DNA from: Chara braunii
Taxonomy: Eukaryota > Streptophyta > Charophyceae > Charales > Characeae
NCBI GenBank assembly: GCA_003427395.1
Contig: BFEA01000570.1
Location: 349,221 to 385,492, forward strand
DNA length: 36,272 nucleotides
Direction: 5' to 3'
Position 1 is the first letter of the stretch. Each line of letters begins with the position of its first letter. The notes below the pieces were generated by a model. The model had not been told where the DNA came from, did not search any database, and worked only from the letters and a program-made list of their open reading frames with translations. Below are positions 1 through 9,765 of this stretch, in pieces. The position numbers and the translations under genes were made by a program.

Positions 1-77
<77 letters not shown>

Positions 78-79
78 CG
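1..79. repeat. (TC)n microsatellite running into (GC)n
   Basis: Uninterrupted TC dinucleotides fill 1-62 and change directly to GC dinucleotides at 63-79. The tract starts at the window edge, so its true length is unknown. It is one of several long GA/TC arrays in this window. Confidence 0.97.
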
Positions 80-163
80 TAGTCTGCTGATGAAGTGAAG
101 TCAGATAGCGAAAGGGTGAGAAGGAGATGGTGGACTGAGAAGAGGAAGGAGAAACCTGTGAAG

Positions 164-217
164 ATGGCGCTGTGCTGCAGGTACCTCGAAGACGAAGCTG
201 GAGCAACGGCGCTGCAG
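164..217 (+). CDS. possible first coding exon, unidentified
   Basis: An ATG at 164 opens 18 codons (start MALCCRYLEDEAG) that end exactly at CAG followed by GTAAGTAT, a near-consensus 5' splice site at 218. The 54-nt length leaves the intron in phase 0. No acceptor or second exon could be assigned downstream, no TATA box was recognised upstream, and the peptide is too short to name. The stretch directly upstream (80-163) is purine-rich and would be the 5' UTR. This could equally be a chance donor in GC-rich repeat DNA, so the call rests on the splice site alone. Confidence 0.2.
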
Positions 218-229
218 GTAAGTATCACT

Positions 230-684
230 GGCCTCCGCCCAATCTCTCTCTCTCTAGTACTACTCTAGCTATGGTGCCCAGCGCTGAAGACTACAACTAA
301 CGCTACTAGCGCCCAGCGCTGAAGACTACCTCTAATGCTACAACTACTCCTGCAGCGCTCCTCCAGAGTGCTGCTGCCGAATCCTGAAGACTACTGACTG
401 CCTCCTGCCTATCCGTGAAGTGCATGGGAAGTCCCTATGTACTACCTCGGCCTGCCTCCTGACTGCCTCCGACTGCCTGCAGTTGCAGGGAGGGCAGTCC
501 AGGAGGCTGCTCTTGCCACTGCCCAACTGAGCCAGGGTTTCGCGCCGCAGCTGTCGTGGGAACAGGCCAAAAATAGCTTGTTCCTAAAACCCTGGTTTGG
601 TGCCTGAGTTTCAGGGCAGGTCGGTCTGATGAAAGACCGAAAATGCCCCTTCGTTTCAGGCTAAAAAGGCTACTGCCATTTTTA
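230..684. other. no gene seen; small duplications
   Basis: The motif CAGCGCTGAAGACTAC recurs at about 270 and 311, and there is a short TC run near 244. ORFs here are short, overlap on both strands and show no protein-like character. Confidence 0.5.
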
Positions 685-819
685 GTCTGAAACGACACAG
701 GGTCTGTAGGCCCCTGTTTTTCAGGCTTTCGAGCTGAACAGACACAGGGCCTGTAGGCCCTGGTTTTCAGGCTTTCAGCCTGAGGGACGCAGGGCCTGGA
801 AAATGGCCCTCGTGTGCAG
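685..819. repeat. three-copy minisatellite, about 45-bp unit
   Basis: Three head-to-tail degenerate units start at about 685, 730 and 776. Each carries ACAGGG(T/C)CTGTAGGCCC or a decayed form of it, and the first two end in TTTTTCAGGCTTTC or a near copy. The core is nearly self-complementary (GGCCTGTAGGCC). Confidence 0.7.
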
Positions 820-1659
820 GCGCAGCATGTAACATAGGCCTCGGGAGGTGCCTGCCGTTGTACTCAACCAGTGGCCCAGTGGGGAGATCAGATGGATTGT
901 GACAGCCCCAAGGACAGTCTCCTCCTGGGGGCATCATTCGTGAACTTTTTTTGTTGTCCTAATCAGATTCCAAGTCAAGCCCTACAGCGGTGCGATCCAG
1001 ACCTTGTCTCTAAACGTAGACCTACACCAACCCATGCCTTCCGAGGGTCTCGGATGAGTCCCCCCGGGCCTACCATAAGGACACCCCGAATTCTCAAGGA
1101 CGACCCGGACACAGGAGGGGTGTATCACATCTAGCAGACTCTATGGGTGTCTACCACCCTTCTACTATCAATGCGACAACCCACCCTCCCCTGCCTAAGA
1201 TGAGATCCCTACCCAAAGACCCTTCCCCGGATTCACACCCCAATCAACCCCCTCAATGGGAATGCAAACAGTCACCAGCCCGGATGAAGCGCAGCCCACA
1301 AGCATCGTGAGATAGGCATGAGGCCCGCCCTTGGGAATCATATATGTCTAACACCCAACCCCTACCACTACTCAAGGGGGTTGTAGAGAGCGGTGCCGGA
1401 CCGGGACCAGAATTGTACAATGTAAGTATGGACTCTCGCTGGTGTACCATGAGGTCGGGAAACTACCATGGTGCCCAGTCGCACCCATGACACACCAACA
1501 GAGCAGTGCATACAAACGGGATGGTGCACATGCTACGGCCATGGACTAACCATTGGGTGGTGCGCAGGCAGTGTCTGTAATAGTACCATGTGTCAGCCCA
1601 AGGGGAGTGTGCAAATGGCAATACGTCAGTTGATGCCCGCTGGTGGCCTATGCGCAAGA
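820..1659. other. unassigned; possible body of a minus-strand SINE
   Basis: No convincing coding exon is present. Read on the minus strand, the segment lies directly 3' of the tRNA-like head at 1660-1745, so part of it may be the body of that element. No clear poly(A) end (poly-T on the plus strand) was found; the longest T run is 7 nt near 946. Confidence 0.35.
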
Positions 1660-1745
1660 GTGCAGGCTCAAAGATTTGAACCCGCGCCCTAATACGACAA
1701 TCCGCATTTCCAACCAGTGCTCTAACCACTGAGCCACTGGCCATT
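1660..1745 (-). mobile_element. tRNA-derived SINE head (or tRNA pseudogene)
   Basis: The minus strand reads TGGCTCAGTGG (A box) and, about 43 nt on, GGTTCAAATC (B box at about 1672-1682), which is RNA polymerase III promoter spacing. A D-stem is visible as GCTC...GAGC around AGTGGTTA. The anticodon and acceptor stems do not fold into a complete tRNA and no 3' end was found, so a working tRNA is unlikely. A retroposed SINE head is the best reading. It sits immediately beside a copy of the palindromic repeat (1742-1895). Confidence 0.6.
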
Positions 1746-1895
1746 CGTGGTCAACCGACATTCTATTCTAATCTAATTGAATTAGACTAAAGCGTTATAC
1801 AAGCACTTCGTTACTTGCCTCTCTATTTGTTGCTTGCCTCTCTACTTGTGAAGCAGCCCGCGACCTCTTATGGACCCATCAACAAAATAAGAACA
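1742..1895. repeat. single copy of the 175-bp palindromic repeat
   Basis: This shares with 8940-9430 the order: ACATTCTATTCTAATC, an AT-rich palindrome (CTAATTGAATTAG), CTTGCCTCTCTACTTGTG, AAGCAGCCCGCGACCTCTTA, then CCCATCAACAAAA. It has an extra partial duplication of the TTGCTTGCCTCTCTA block. Confidence 0.85.
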
Positions 1896-2675
1896 TGTGA
1901 CGAACCGATTTCCGCACCGCGCGATTTCCTGCGCGATAGCGATGAGGGTTCCTAAGCTGGGAGGAATGGGCCAATTACGGGAGATCAGGATAGGAAGGAA
2001 ATTGCATTGGTGTCCCTACTTCTTCGTCTTTTTTGTCGTCTCCTTTTTCGATGGTTGGGTTCGGAACTGGGCGTGTCCCGGGACGATCGGTCGATTGGTC
2101 GGTTGGATGGCTGGCGCGCTGTCATGCGCGCGATTAATAACTGTTGACGTCGCTTCTTTTGTTTCGATTTTGGAATTTAGGTGCGGACATCGCGCGGGAA
2201 TTTGCTTCGTTCTTTTTGAATTCTTTTTTGAATCTTGTCGAGCCCCGATGGCTCTTGGAATTTCGGACTTTCCTTTCGGAAATTGTGCTTTCCGCCTTTT
2301 TTTGTGTTAGGTAGGAATTTAGGAATTTTGTAATTAGGAATTTCTTATGGGCCGCGCGGCGCTTTTTGCTTACGCGCTTCTTCGTGCGGCTGCAACGGAA
2401 CTTTGATTAGTCGGCGCCTTTAATCGTGTGTGTAACTGTAATTTTGAGCGAGCGCCATTGTAACTGTATCGTTCTTCTTGTGTTTCGCCTTTCCCTCCCT
2501 TCTTCTCTTTCTTTTCGCTGTGTTTTGGTAGCCGCGGTCTGCATGATCGGATTGATGCGTGGAGAGCGGCTACGTCCCCCACGCCGCAGCCCGGTCATGC
2601 AAAACGCAGGCGCTCCCTCTCTAATCTTCCTTCTAAAGTCCTTGTAATTTCGTGTTCTTTGCGCATGCATGCACG

Positions 2676-2684
2676 CTATAAATT
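2676..2684 (+). promoter_or_regulatory. TATA-like site
   Basis: CTATAAATT lies in otherwise GC-rich sequence. No ORF follows within the usual distance, so a promoter for a non-coding or LTR transcript is possible but unproven. Confidence 0.3.
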
Positions 2685-3024
2685 CCGGTTGCGTGATTAG
2701 TTAGCTCTCTTAACCAGCTCAGTGGAAGCTCGGGGTAGCGCGATCAGTAAGGGTCGGCTCACGAGCGAAGTAAGAGGTGAGTTGAAGTGGGAGTCGGGCG
2801 ACCCGACGAGCTGGTGCCAAACGCGCGGGGTTGACGCGGGCCACGACGGACTGTGGGCGCGGGCGAACCTGACGGGTGTGGGAGGACTAAGCGGGCTGAC
2901 GGCTTCGCGGGTTGGTGTGTGACGACGGACTGTCCGCATTGGAGAGAGAGAGAGAGGAAGAGGGAGCTGAGGTTGATGGACGCGGATTTGCTGTTTCTTT
3001 TGTCTTTTCTCCCTCTCTGGTGGT

Positions 3025-3033
3025 GTATATAAA
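3025..3033 (+). promoter_or_regulatory. TATA-like site
   Basis: TATATAAAT is preceded by a pyrimidine-rich run at 2998-3019. No convincing ORF follows before 3585. Confidence 0.25.
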
Positions 3034-3454
3034 TTTTGATTTCAGATCGGGGCGATTCGCCCGTTTTTGTTTTCGGAATCCTGGCTCGGTTTTCTTTCGT
3101 CCACACTCGTCTTTGCGATTTCCATCTCGGATCTTGAGGGCATTATGTAGAATGAATGGATGAATGGATGTTATATCTTGTTGCTTGATCTTTGCCTTTG
3201 CCAATTGTCTTGATGCATTCATGAGTAGGGTAGGAATTTTTGTGTAGTCATCAACACTGCTTCCGTTCTTGCTTACCCCTTGATTGAGCTGTTGCGATTG
3301 TTGCATCTTGTCGGCTCAGAAATTACGAAAGGATTAGATGATCGGATAACTATTTGCCCCGAAAACCAGCGAACGCCACGCAGGGGCGCGCGTAGGTGCG
3401 ATCTGATCTGCGTACTTACACGTGTCCCCGCGCGTCGGTTCACAACCCACCACG

Positions 3455-3464
3455 TATAAAAAAA
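3455..3464 (+). promoter_or_regulatory. TATA box candidate upstream of ORF 3585-4367
   Basis: TATAAAAAAA sits in GC-rich flanks, 130 bp before the GTG codon that opens the frame at 3585 and 178 bp before the first in-frame ATG at 3633. That spacing would suit transcription starting near 3485-3495. Confidence 0.4.
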
Positions 3465-3541
3465 CTTAACGATTGCGGGGGTATTGCCTGATTGGACGTG
3501 GCCCTTCCGTGTCAGGGATGAAACGATCATCCCGTGTGAAC

Positions 3542-3573
3542 ACGTGTAGGCGCGACTCGTGCAGCCTACACGT
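3542..3573. promoter_or_regulatory. G-box-containing inverted repeat
   Basis: Perfect 10-bp arms ACGTGTAGGC (3542-3551) and GCCTACACGT (3564-3573) flank a 12-bp loop. The left arm overlaps CACGTG at 3541, the core bound by plant bZIP and bHLH factors. It lies between the TATA candidate and the ORF, so it could act in the leader or promoter. Confidence 0.4.
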
Positions 3574-3584
3574 ACTCACAAGCG

Positions 3585-4367
3585 GTGATCGCAATCGATG
3601 AAGACACGTCCTTAGGACTTTCGCGGCTCTACGATGACATAATGACGCGCTCCGGGAGCTCAAATTCGTCGTACGACCCGGAGTACTTCACCCCTTGGAT
3701 TGAGGAGTGCCTCCGACAGAGGTTCCCCTGCCTAACCGAGAACCGACTGTGTCCTAGGGAGTTCCATTGTGCCACAACCAGCGATCCACGGTGTTCTGAT
3801 TTCCCCACCACGAACCACACTAACTACTTTATTTCCCCCGGCTTTGTCGTTATCTCCACTCACTTCCCTCCCTTCCGTCTTCTTCTCCCGTATCATCAAC
3901 TCAGGGTCATCCCGTGGAAAGCCATAGCCCCCTACTGGCCCAGCACGCCCTGCGGAAACTGCCGACAACGCGGCAACCAGAGAGCCTCGGGACCGCGAGG
4001 GCCCAACCAGAACGTACGACGAATGGCGCCACGTGGCGACAACCGACGACCTGATTCATCGGGATCACACCCACCCCGAAGGGATCTTTCGATGAACTAC
4101 CGTCCTCAACACAGATGGATCGCACGGTGTCGGGCGGCCCAAGCCTTACACCGCCCTTTACTTCCTTCAAAGAGACTACCACCGAAGGTCGAATTTCGTC
4201 TTTTCCGGTGTATTTTGTCTTGCAACCCGAGCCCACGGAGACGACTGACGAGTGGCGGTTGGGCAATATGGGAAAACCAGGCCCAGGCTGGACTGTGGCG
4301 GAATGCGGACCGACCGGGGTGGGATTTTCCCTGGAATCAACGGTTGTCAGATGAATTATTAATTTAA
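3585..4367 (+). CDS. hypothetical ORF, possibly with a retained intron
   Basis: This is the longest plausible ORF in the left third. The frame opens at GTG 3585, and the first ATG is at 3633 (244 codons to the stop). The first 65-70 residues look protein-like (acidic, with YDPEYFTPWIEECLRQRF). From about 3835 the frame runs through a pyrimidine tract ending in CAACTCAG at 3902, which looks like a 3' splice acceptor, so the middle may be an intron that happens to be open. The C-terminal part is Arg/Pro-rich and low in character. TATA and G-box sites lie upstream. No family was recognised; chance ORF in GC-rich DNA is the main alternative. Confidence 0.3.
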   Translation: MIAIDEDTSLGLSRLYDDIMTRSGSSNSSYDPEYFTPWIEECLRQRFPCLTENRLCPREFHCATTSDPRCSDFPTTNHTNYFISPGFVVISTHFPPFRLLLPYHQLRVIPWKAIAPYWPSTPCGNCRQRGNQRASGPRGPNQNVRRMAPRGDNRRPDSSGSHPPRRDLSMNYRPQHRWIARCRAAQALHRPLLPSKRLPPKVEFRLFRCILSCNPSPRRRLTSGGWAIWENQAQAGLWRNADRPGWDFPWNQRLSDELLI

Positions 4368-5535
4368 TTGAAAACAGGGAATTCTAGTACGAGACAGCGA
4401 CGTGCCGATCAGGTGGCTGAAATCACCGCGGCCGTTGGAATACAGCTACCGGAGAACGGCATCTTACAGGTTCACGCCAAGCGTTCGGTTGATGGGGGTC
4501 GAATAGGGGACGAGACCGACGGCGGGAACCGGGGGAGATGGAAAAAGAGCCCTCAGGCCGTGACTTCATTTCCAAGGCCGGGCCCGCGGAAATTGGTGAG
4601 GTCTTGATACTTTCCGCGTGGGGACCACTAGGGCCTGAACAGGCTCGGGCTCAGGCTCAGAAAGAGCCCCGGTACCAGGGCACTGCAAAAGGCCCGGTAC
4701 CCGACAAAAAGGCCCTCTCCGCAAGAGAACCTTTTGGGGGCCCAAATAGGCTCGGACCTAGGTTCAGGAGGAGGTACCGTACCGGGGCGCTGCAAAGTTC
4801 CCGACACGGATCGACCGCTGGCTGCTGGAAGCTGGTACCGTGGGACCAGCAAACTTTATAAGCCCAAGAGGGCTCATTCTCTGGGGGACTCTCAGTGGCG
4901 CAGGGGAAGGGCGCACGGGCTGGCACACGGAGTGTGCTGGCCCCTCGCGCACTGGTTCCCGGACGGGGGAACGTTTGGAACGCACAAGCGAATAGGTACA
5001 GTCGTGCACCTGAAGTGCACGAGGGTGTAGGGGCTGATCAGCAGCCCACGAGAGGGCACCAGCGGAGGGGGTTTTCGGACTGGCGCACGGGCTAGCGCAC
5101 GGAGGTGTGCTGGTCTCTCGCATACCTGACCCGAACCGGGACATCGTTTGCCCGGGTTGACGGGCACGGAGAGCTTGAGGGCGTGTACGTGAACCTGGCC
5201 GCTCAGGGTGGACCAGATTCGTGTGCACTGCAGGAGGGTGCGCACGCTAACATGAGAGTGGGAATGGCGAGAGAGAGGAGGGAAAGAGGAGCCGCGCGGA
5301 GGAAACGAACGGCGTGCGAGATTGGGCAGGTGCAGGTCGCGCTAGCGGAACCAGGAGGGAGAGCGGGAACACAGCGGAAGCGGGCGATCACCAGCAAGGG
5401 CGAGCGGAGCTGTGGGTGACCACCGTTACGAACGGGCGAAGCAGCCGGGCGGAGCCATCACCGGAGCGTGCGCGCGGGGATTGTGCTGCGCGCGGGAAAC
5501 AGGCCGCGCACGAGAAACGGGCCGCGCGCGCGCAC

Positions 5536-5539
<4 letters not shown>
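4368..5539. other. GC-rich stretch without a supported gene
   Basis: All six frames are partly open because the sequence is GC-rich, which explains the many overlapping ORFs on both strands. Imperfect repeats are visible: GCCCGGTACC-type blocks at 4660-4780, and GCGCACGGGCT...GTGTGCTGG at 4910-4940 and 5085-5115. Confidence 0.45.

Positions 5540-5597
<58 letters not shown>
5540..5597. repeat. (GA)n microsatellite
   Basis: Pure GA/AG dinucleotide array of about 58 bp, preceded by a short CG-rich alternating run. Confidence 0.97.
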
Positions 5598-5602
<5 letters not shown>

Positions 5603-6538
5603 TGAGAGAGGGAGTGCAGAGGAGGGGGTAGGAGAGTGTGCGAAACGGCTGTTTCAGAGCGCGAAAGTGCGCGCGTTTGGAAGCAAGGGGGACGTCCGCA
5701 TTCGCACCTGCATGAGGTGCATGAATCTACCCTTCCCCTCGGCCCAGATCCGTGCGCTCCACTACAACGTGCGTGCGGCGCCAGAAAGTGAGCACAGGAA
5801 AGGATGAGAGAGAGAGTGAGTGGGAGGCGCAGTCCGCGGGCGCACCTGGACGCTACTGCGCACCAAGTCCACTCCCTTTTCGAGGCGCGGGAAGGAGGAG
5901 CTTCGCACGGGGGAAGATGCCGCGCAGGGCAACAGAGCGCGGGCGGAGAAGGAGAGAGCTTCTACGAGGGGCGGAGAGAGAATCACGCGGGAGAAAAAGA
6001 CGAGCGGAGCAGCAGAACTGCTGCACGGGAGGAGAGAGCGGGCGGAGAGAGGTTCGCACGGGGGAAGATGCCGCGCAGGACAACAGAGCGCGGGCGGAGA
6101 AGGAGAGAGCTTCTGCGAGGGGCGTAGAGGAGCCGCGTGGGCGGAGAAGAGATTGTGCGGGAAGGGACGAACAGTAACACGAGAGAGAGAGAGAGAGGGG
6201 GAGAGAGAAGCCGCGCGGAGGAGCACATTTCGCGCGGGAAAAAGAGCTGCGCGGGAAAGAGCCGCCGTGTGGGGAAGGACGGGTTGTTCGGGAATCGAGC
6301 AGCGGAGAGTAGCGGGGACCGCTTGGGAAGAAGAAGTCGCCCGGGGGGAAGACTGCCACGCGGAGGAAGGCGCAGCGCACGGGCGTAAAGAGTCGCTGCG
6401 CGAATAGCAGATGAACCGCGCGCACCTCCCTTTTAAGCGCACGTACCCGGACGAAGTTCCGGTTATGTTCACGCGCAAAGGCATACCATGTTTAGGAAAG
6501 GAGTTGCGGTCAGATGCATCCGGGGCCTGGCGCAGCTG

Positions 6539-6542
<4 letters not shown>
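5598..6542. other. purine- and GC-rich low-complexity stretch
   Basis: Composed of degenerate GCGGGAGAGAG-like words. The ORFs in it are Arg/Glu/Gly-rich on the plus strand and Ser/Leu/Pro-rich on the minus strand, as low-complexity DNA gives. It contains the direct repeat listed separately. Confidence 0.5.
5902..6124. repeat. 72-bp direct repeat, period 151 bp
   Basis: 5902-5973 and 6053-6124 match at 70 of 72 positions (TTCGCACGGGGGAAGATGCC to GAGGGGCG). The intervening 79 bp are related in composition but not the same. This indicates a recent local duplication. Confidence 0.9.

Positions 6543-6631
<89 letters not shown>
6543..6631. repeat. (GA)n microsatellite
   Basis: Pure GA array of about 89 bp, about 1 kb downstream of the previous one. 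Confidence 0.97.
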
Positions 6632-6633
<2 letters not shown>

Positions 6634-7103
6634 CGAAACTGGTGCGGACAAGGGAAATCCGGCTGATTGCGATGACCCCAACGGGTGCCGACGCTATGTG
6701 TTTTCTGCCAAGCGCTCTGAATGTCAGGCGCGGGTACATGGCGGGAGCATCTATGACTCTCTTAAGGTCGACAATGCCTCGTTATCTAATTAGTGACGCG
6801 CATGAATGGGCCAATGAGGTTTCCACTGTCCTATCGACCTTTCGGCAATAACACAGCTAAAGGAGGGGACTTGGGAGAATCGGCGGGAAAAGAAGCTCTA
6901 TTGAGCTTAACTGCAGTTCGACTCGGCAAGGTGACTTGCGAGGNGTCAACGGATGTTGAGGCAATGTGATTTCTGCTCCGTGCTGGGAACGCCATGGTGA
7001 GGAGATTCGATTAAGGGCGGATGAACGAAGGACGTGCACGTACCAGCGCGCGAGCGTAGGGGCGCCAAGTCTCAGCCAGACTCGAAAGCTCACCTTACCG
7101 GCC
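6632..7103. other. no gene seen
   Basis: Non-repetitive sequence with one ambiguous base (6944). Short ORFs only; no motif recognised. Confidence 0.4.
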
Positions 7104-8270
7104 CACCAGATCCGGACCTGAACAGACCCGGACCAGACCCGGACCAGAATAGATCAGTCCAGATCAGAACCGGATCAGACCTGGGCCAGGCCAGATCAGA
7201 CCAAACCGGATCCGGACCAGCACAGACCCGGACCAGACCCGGACCAGAATAGATCAGTCCAGATCAGAACCGGATCAGAGCCGGGCCAGGCCAGATCAGA
7301 CCAAACCAGATCTGGACCAGAACAGATCTGGACCAGACCCGGACCAGAATAGATCAGTCCAGATCAGAACCGGATCAGACCCGGGCCAGGCCAGATCAGA
7401 CCAAACCAGACCGGCTACAGAACAGACCAGACCAGCCCTGATCGGACCCGGGCCAGGCCAGATCAGACCAGAGCATTTCAGACCAGACCGTGCCGCAGAC
7501 CAGACTCGAGGGGACCAGAGCAGACCAGATGCGGCCAGATCAGGCCGGGCCAGACCAGAACAGACAAGATCAGACTAGATCATACATGACCAGATCAGGC
7601 GAGACTGCATCAGAATCAGACCGGACCACACCTGGCCAGACCAGATCGGATCAGATCCGACCCAGTTCAGACCGAACCAGTTGAGACCAGACTCAGATCA
7701 GACTCGGACCAGACCAGATGAGACCGGACCAGATGGGACCAGACCAGATGATCAGACTCAGATCAGACTCGGACCAGACCAGATGAGACCAGACCAGATG
7801 AGATCTGACTCAGATCAGACTCGGACCAGACCAGATGAGACCAGATCAGATGAGATCTGACTCAGATCAGACTCGGACCAGACCAGATGAGACCAGACCA
7901 GATGAGATGTGACTCAGATCAGACTCGGACCAGACCAGATGAGATCAGACTCAGATCAGACTCGGACCAGACCAGATGAGACCAGACCAAACCAGACTAG
8001 ACTAGACTGCAGCAGACCAGACCAGATAAGACCTATCAGGCCAGTTCAGGCCAGATCAGACAGCATCACAACAGACCAGACCTGACCAGGCCGTATCAGA
8101 CCGGCCGGACCATATCAGACAAGATCAGACCAAAATCGGACCAGATCAGACCATATCAGAGCGGGTCAGATCGGATCGGATCAGACCAGACCGGGCACAG
8201 GACAGACCAGACCGGTTCAGACTAGACCGGATCAGGCCGACCGGACCAGACCAGACCAGACCAGATTAAG
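7104..8270. repeat. T-poor pentamer minisatellite with higher-order units
   Basis: About 1.17 kb is built from words such as CCAGA, TCAGA and CGGAC, so that GACCAGATCAGACCAGA-like strings recur throughout. Two higher-order arrays are visible. A 100-bp unit repeats three times (the word GGACCAGAATAGATCAGTCC starts at 7141, 7241 and 7341). A 52-bp unit repeats with ACTCAGATCAGACTCGGACC starting at 7756, 7808, 7860 and 7912, then a shortened step to 7949. The rest is degenerate. Plus-strand T is strongly depleted. Open frames inside are simple Asp/Pro/Gln/Arg repeats and are not taken as genes. Confidence 0.95.
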
Positions 8271-8910
8271 ATCCAGGACAGGTCCTAGTCGCGCACCCGG
8301 GTGAACCAAGATATCGCCTCCCCGACAAGTGTCGAGCCTATTTGCCGTATCAAGCCTGTTTCATGACGGGGCCGGGTTCCGTTGGGACTCAGACAGATTT
8401 TACAGACTCGTACTATGGACGAGACCCAGGGCCTCGTCGCAGTGCGAACTATCATACTCTTCTGAATTAAATCAAAACACTCATTTCGATCATTTCCACG
8501 ATCTGTTCCATCGTCAGCAGTTTCCTACCTTATATTGTGGTGCTAGCGTTTTTTTTGGTGATACTGACGAGGTTGATTTCTTGCAGGTTATAGGAGCCCC
8601 GATCGACCCTCCCGTGGGTGACAAACACGGCGCGAGGTATAGGGTTCGATCGGCGTGCCGGCAGATCCCTTCTACCCGTCGACAACGGCCATAAATGACC
8701 CGTGCATGCCATCTGCCTTATGACCAGAAGTGGTCCGCCCTCTCTACCAAATTGCACCCATGCCCCCGAAAAACTCTGCCACAGGAGATCTCAGTTCTGA
8801 CCTGGGACTCCACCCCCATCTTCCCAAAAATCCTTGGCACACCCCTTTTCGCACTTCCAGGCCCACACCCCACTCCGATCAGGAAGTCGCGCTGGGCGTG
8901 AGGTTGGGCG
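8271..8910. other. no gene supported
   Basis: A 121-codon ORF begins at 8329 but has no recognisable domain. It crosses TTGATTTCTTGCAG at 8587, which looks like a splice acceptor. Nothing else is assignable. Confidence 0.35.
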
Positions 8911-9430
8911 TCACAAACATACAATACAAAATGAAAACGAATACGACATTCTCTTCTAATCTAATTCAATTAGATTAGAGATGTTGTACAAGCACTCCGT
9001 TGCTTGCCTCTCTACTTGTGAAGCAGCCCACGACCTCTTACGGGCCCATCAACAAAACGAGACCATACAAGACAACATGAAAACGAATATGATTCAATTA
9101 GAGTATGCGGTCGACCGACATTCTATTCTAATATAGTTGAATTAGATTAGAGACGTTGTACATGCGCTTCGTTGCTTCAAGTTGCCTCTCTACTTGTGAA
9201 GCAGCCCAATACCCCTTACGGACCCATCAACAAAATGAGAACATACAATATAAGATGAAAACGAATATGATTCAATTAGAGTATTCAGTCGACAAACATT
9301 CTATTCTAATCTAATTGAATTAGATTGGAGACGTTGTACATGCGCTTCGTTGCTTGCCTCTCTACTTGTGAAGCAGCCCGCGACGTCTTACGGGCCCATC
9401 AACAATACGAGAACATACAATACAAAATGA
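8911..9430. repeat. three tandem copies of a 172-178-bp palindromic unit
   Basis: Copies are marked by (G)ACATTCT at 8945, 9117 and about 9295. Each has a palindrome of CTAATTGAATTAG type, then GTTGTACA, GCCTCTCTACTTGTGAAGCA, a CCCATCAACAA segment, and an A-rich spacer with ATACAA and ATGAAAACGAAT. Copy 2 is the most diverged in the palindrome. A fourth copy is at 1742-1895. Confidence 0.9.
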
Positions 9431-9765
9431 AAAACGAATGGTTATTCAAGTCTTGATGATTCAATTCCAAAGCCGGAAGTCATGCTCTTGGTGACATGGG
9501 GCAACTATACTAGGTCATTGCAAGTTTTGTACCAAAGCCGCTTTCTTTGGAAGGTGCCCACAACCTCCTAGTCCCAGCTACAAGTCAAGACTTTCCTGGT
9601 ATGGAAAAAGCAGTCTTTAGAGGCTTGGGTAGGGGCGGTCACACTTGGTGTCTTTTTTTTCTCTCTCTTTTTTTTTTTTAACTAGCTCGACACCTCGTGT
9701 GTGCATGTGTATCCAGTTGTTTGTTGATTTGCTTTTTTTTTTGAAGTTGTTTGTTGATTGTTAAG
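9431..9765. other. no gene; T-rich toward the right
   Basis: No repeat or ORF is recognised. T-runs at 9652-9680 and 9732-9742 precede the candidate exon and could act as a polypyrimidine tract. Confidence 0.4.

Larger units (their letters stand above)
1896..3452. other. gene-free stretch with TATA-like and UTR-like sequence
   Basis: The sequence is T-rich in 2000-2330 and 3000-3330 and has no ORF with protein-like composition. The 137-codon ORF at 1897 is rich in Phe, Cys and Trp, as expected from T-rich non-coding DNA. Two TATA-like sites (2676, 3025) and the mixed composition resemble a long terminal repeat or a promoter plus leader, but no matching second LTR was found in the window. Confidence 0.35.

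Noticed and set aside
1463-1744. 93-codon minus-strand ORF
   Set aside because: It begins inside the tRNA-like SINE head and reads its body; no independent protein signal.
1897-2310. 137-codon ORF rich in Phe, Cys and Trp
   Set aside because: Composition matches T-rich non-coding DNA, no domain is visible, and no start or splice signal supports it.
1896-4367. LTR retrotransposon with gag-like ORF
   Set aside because: TATA-like sites and leader-like sequence suggested it, but no second LTR, primer-binding site or pol domain could be found in the window.
5762-6739. 325-codon minus-strand ORF with Ser-Leu repeats
   Set aside because: It reads straight through a (GA)n array and GC-rich repeats. 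Its content follows the dinucleotide composition, and other frames there are equally open.
7034-7684. Asp/Pro/Gln/Arg repeat ORFs in the minisatellite
   Set aside because: Produced by a T-poor repeat with few stops; no start context or non-repeat portion.
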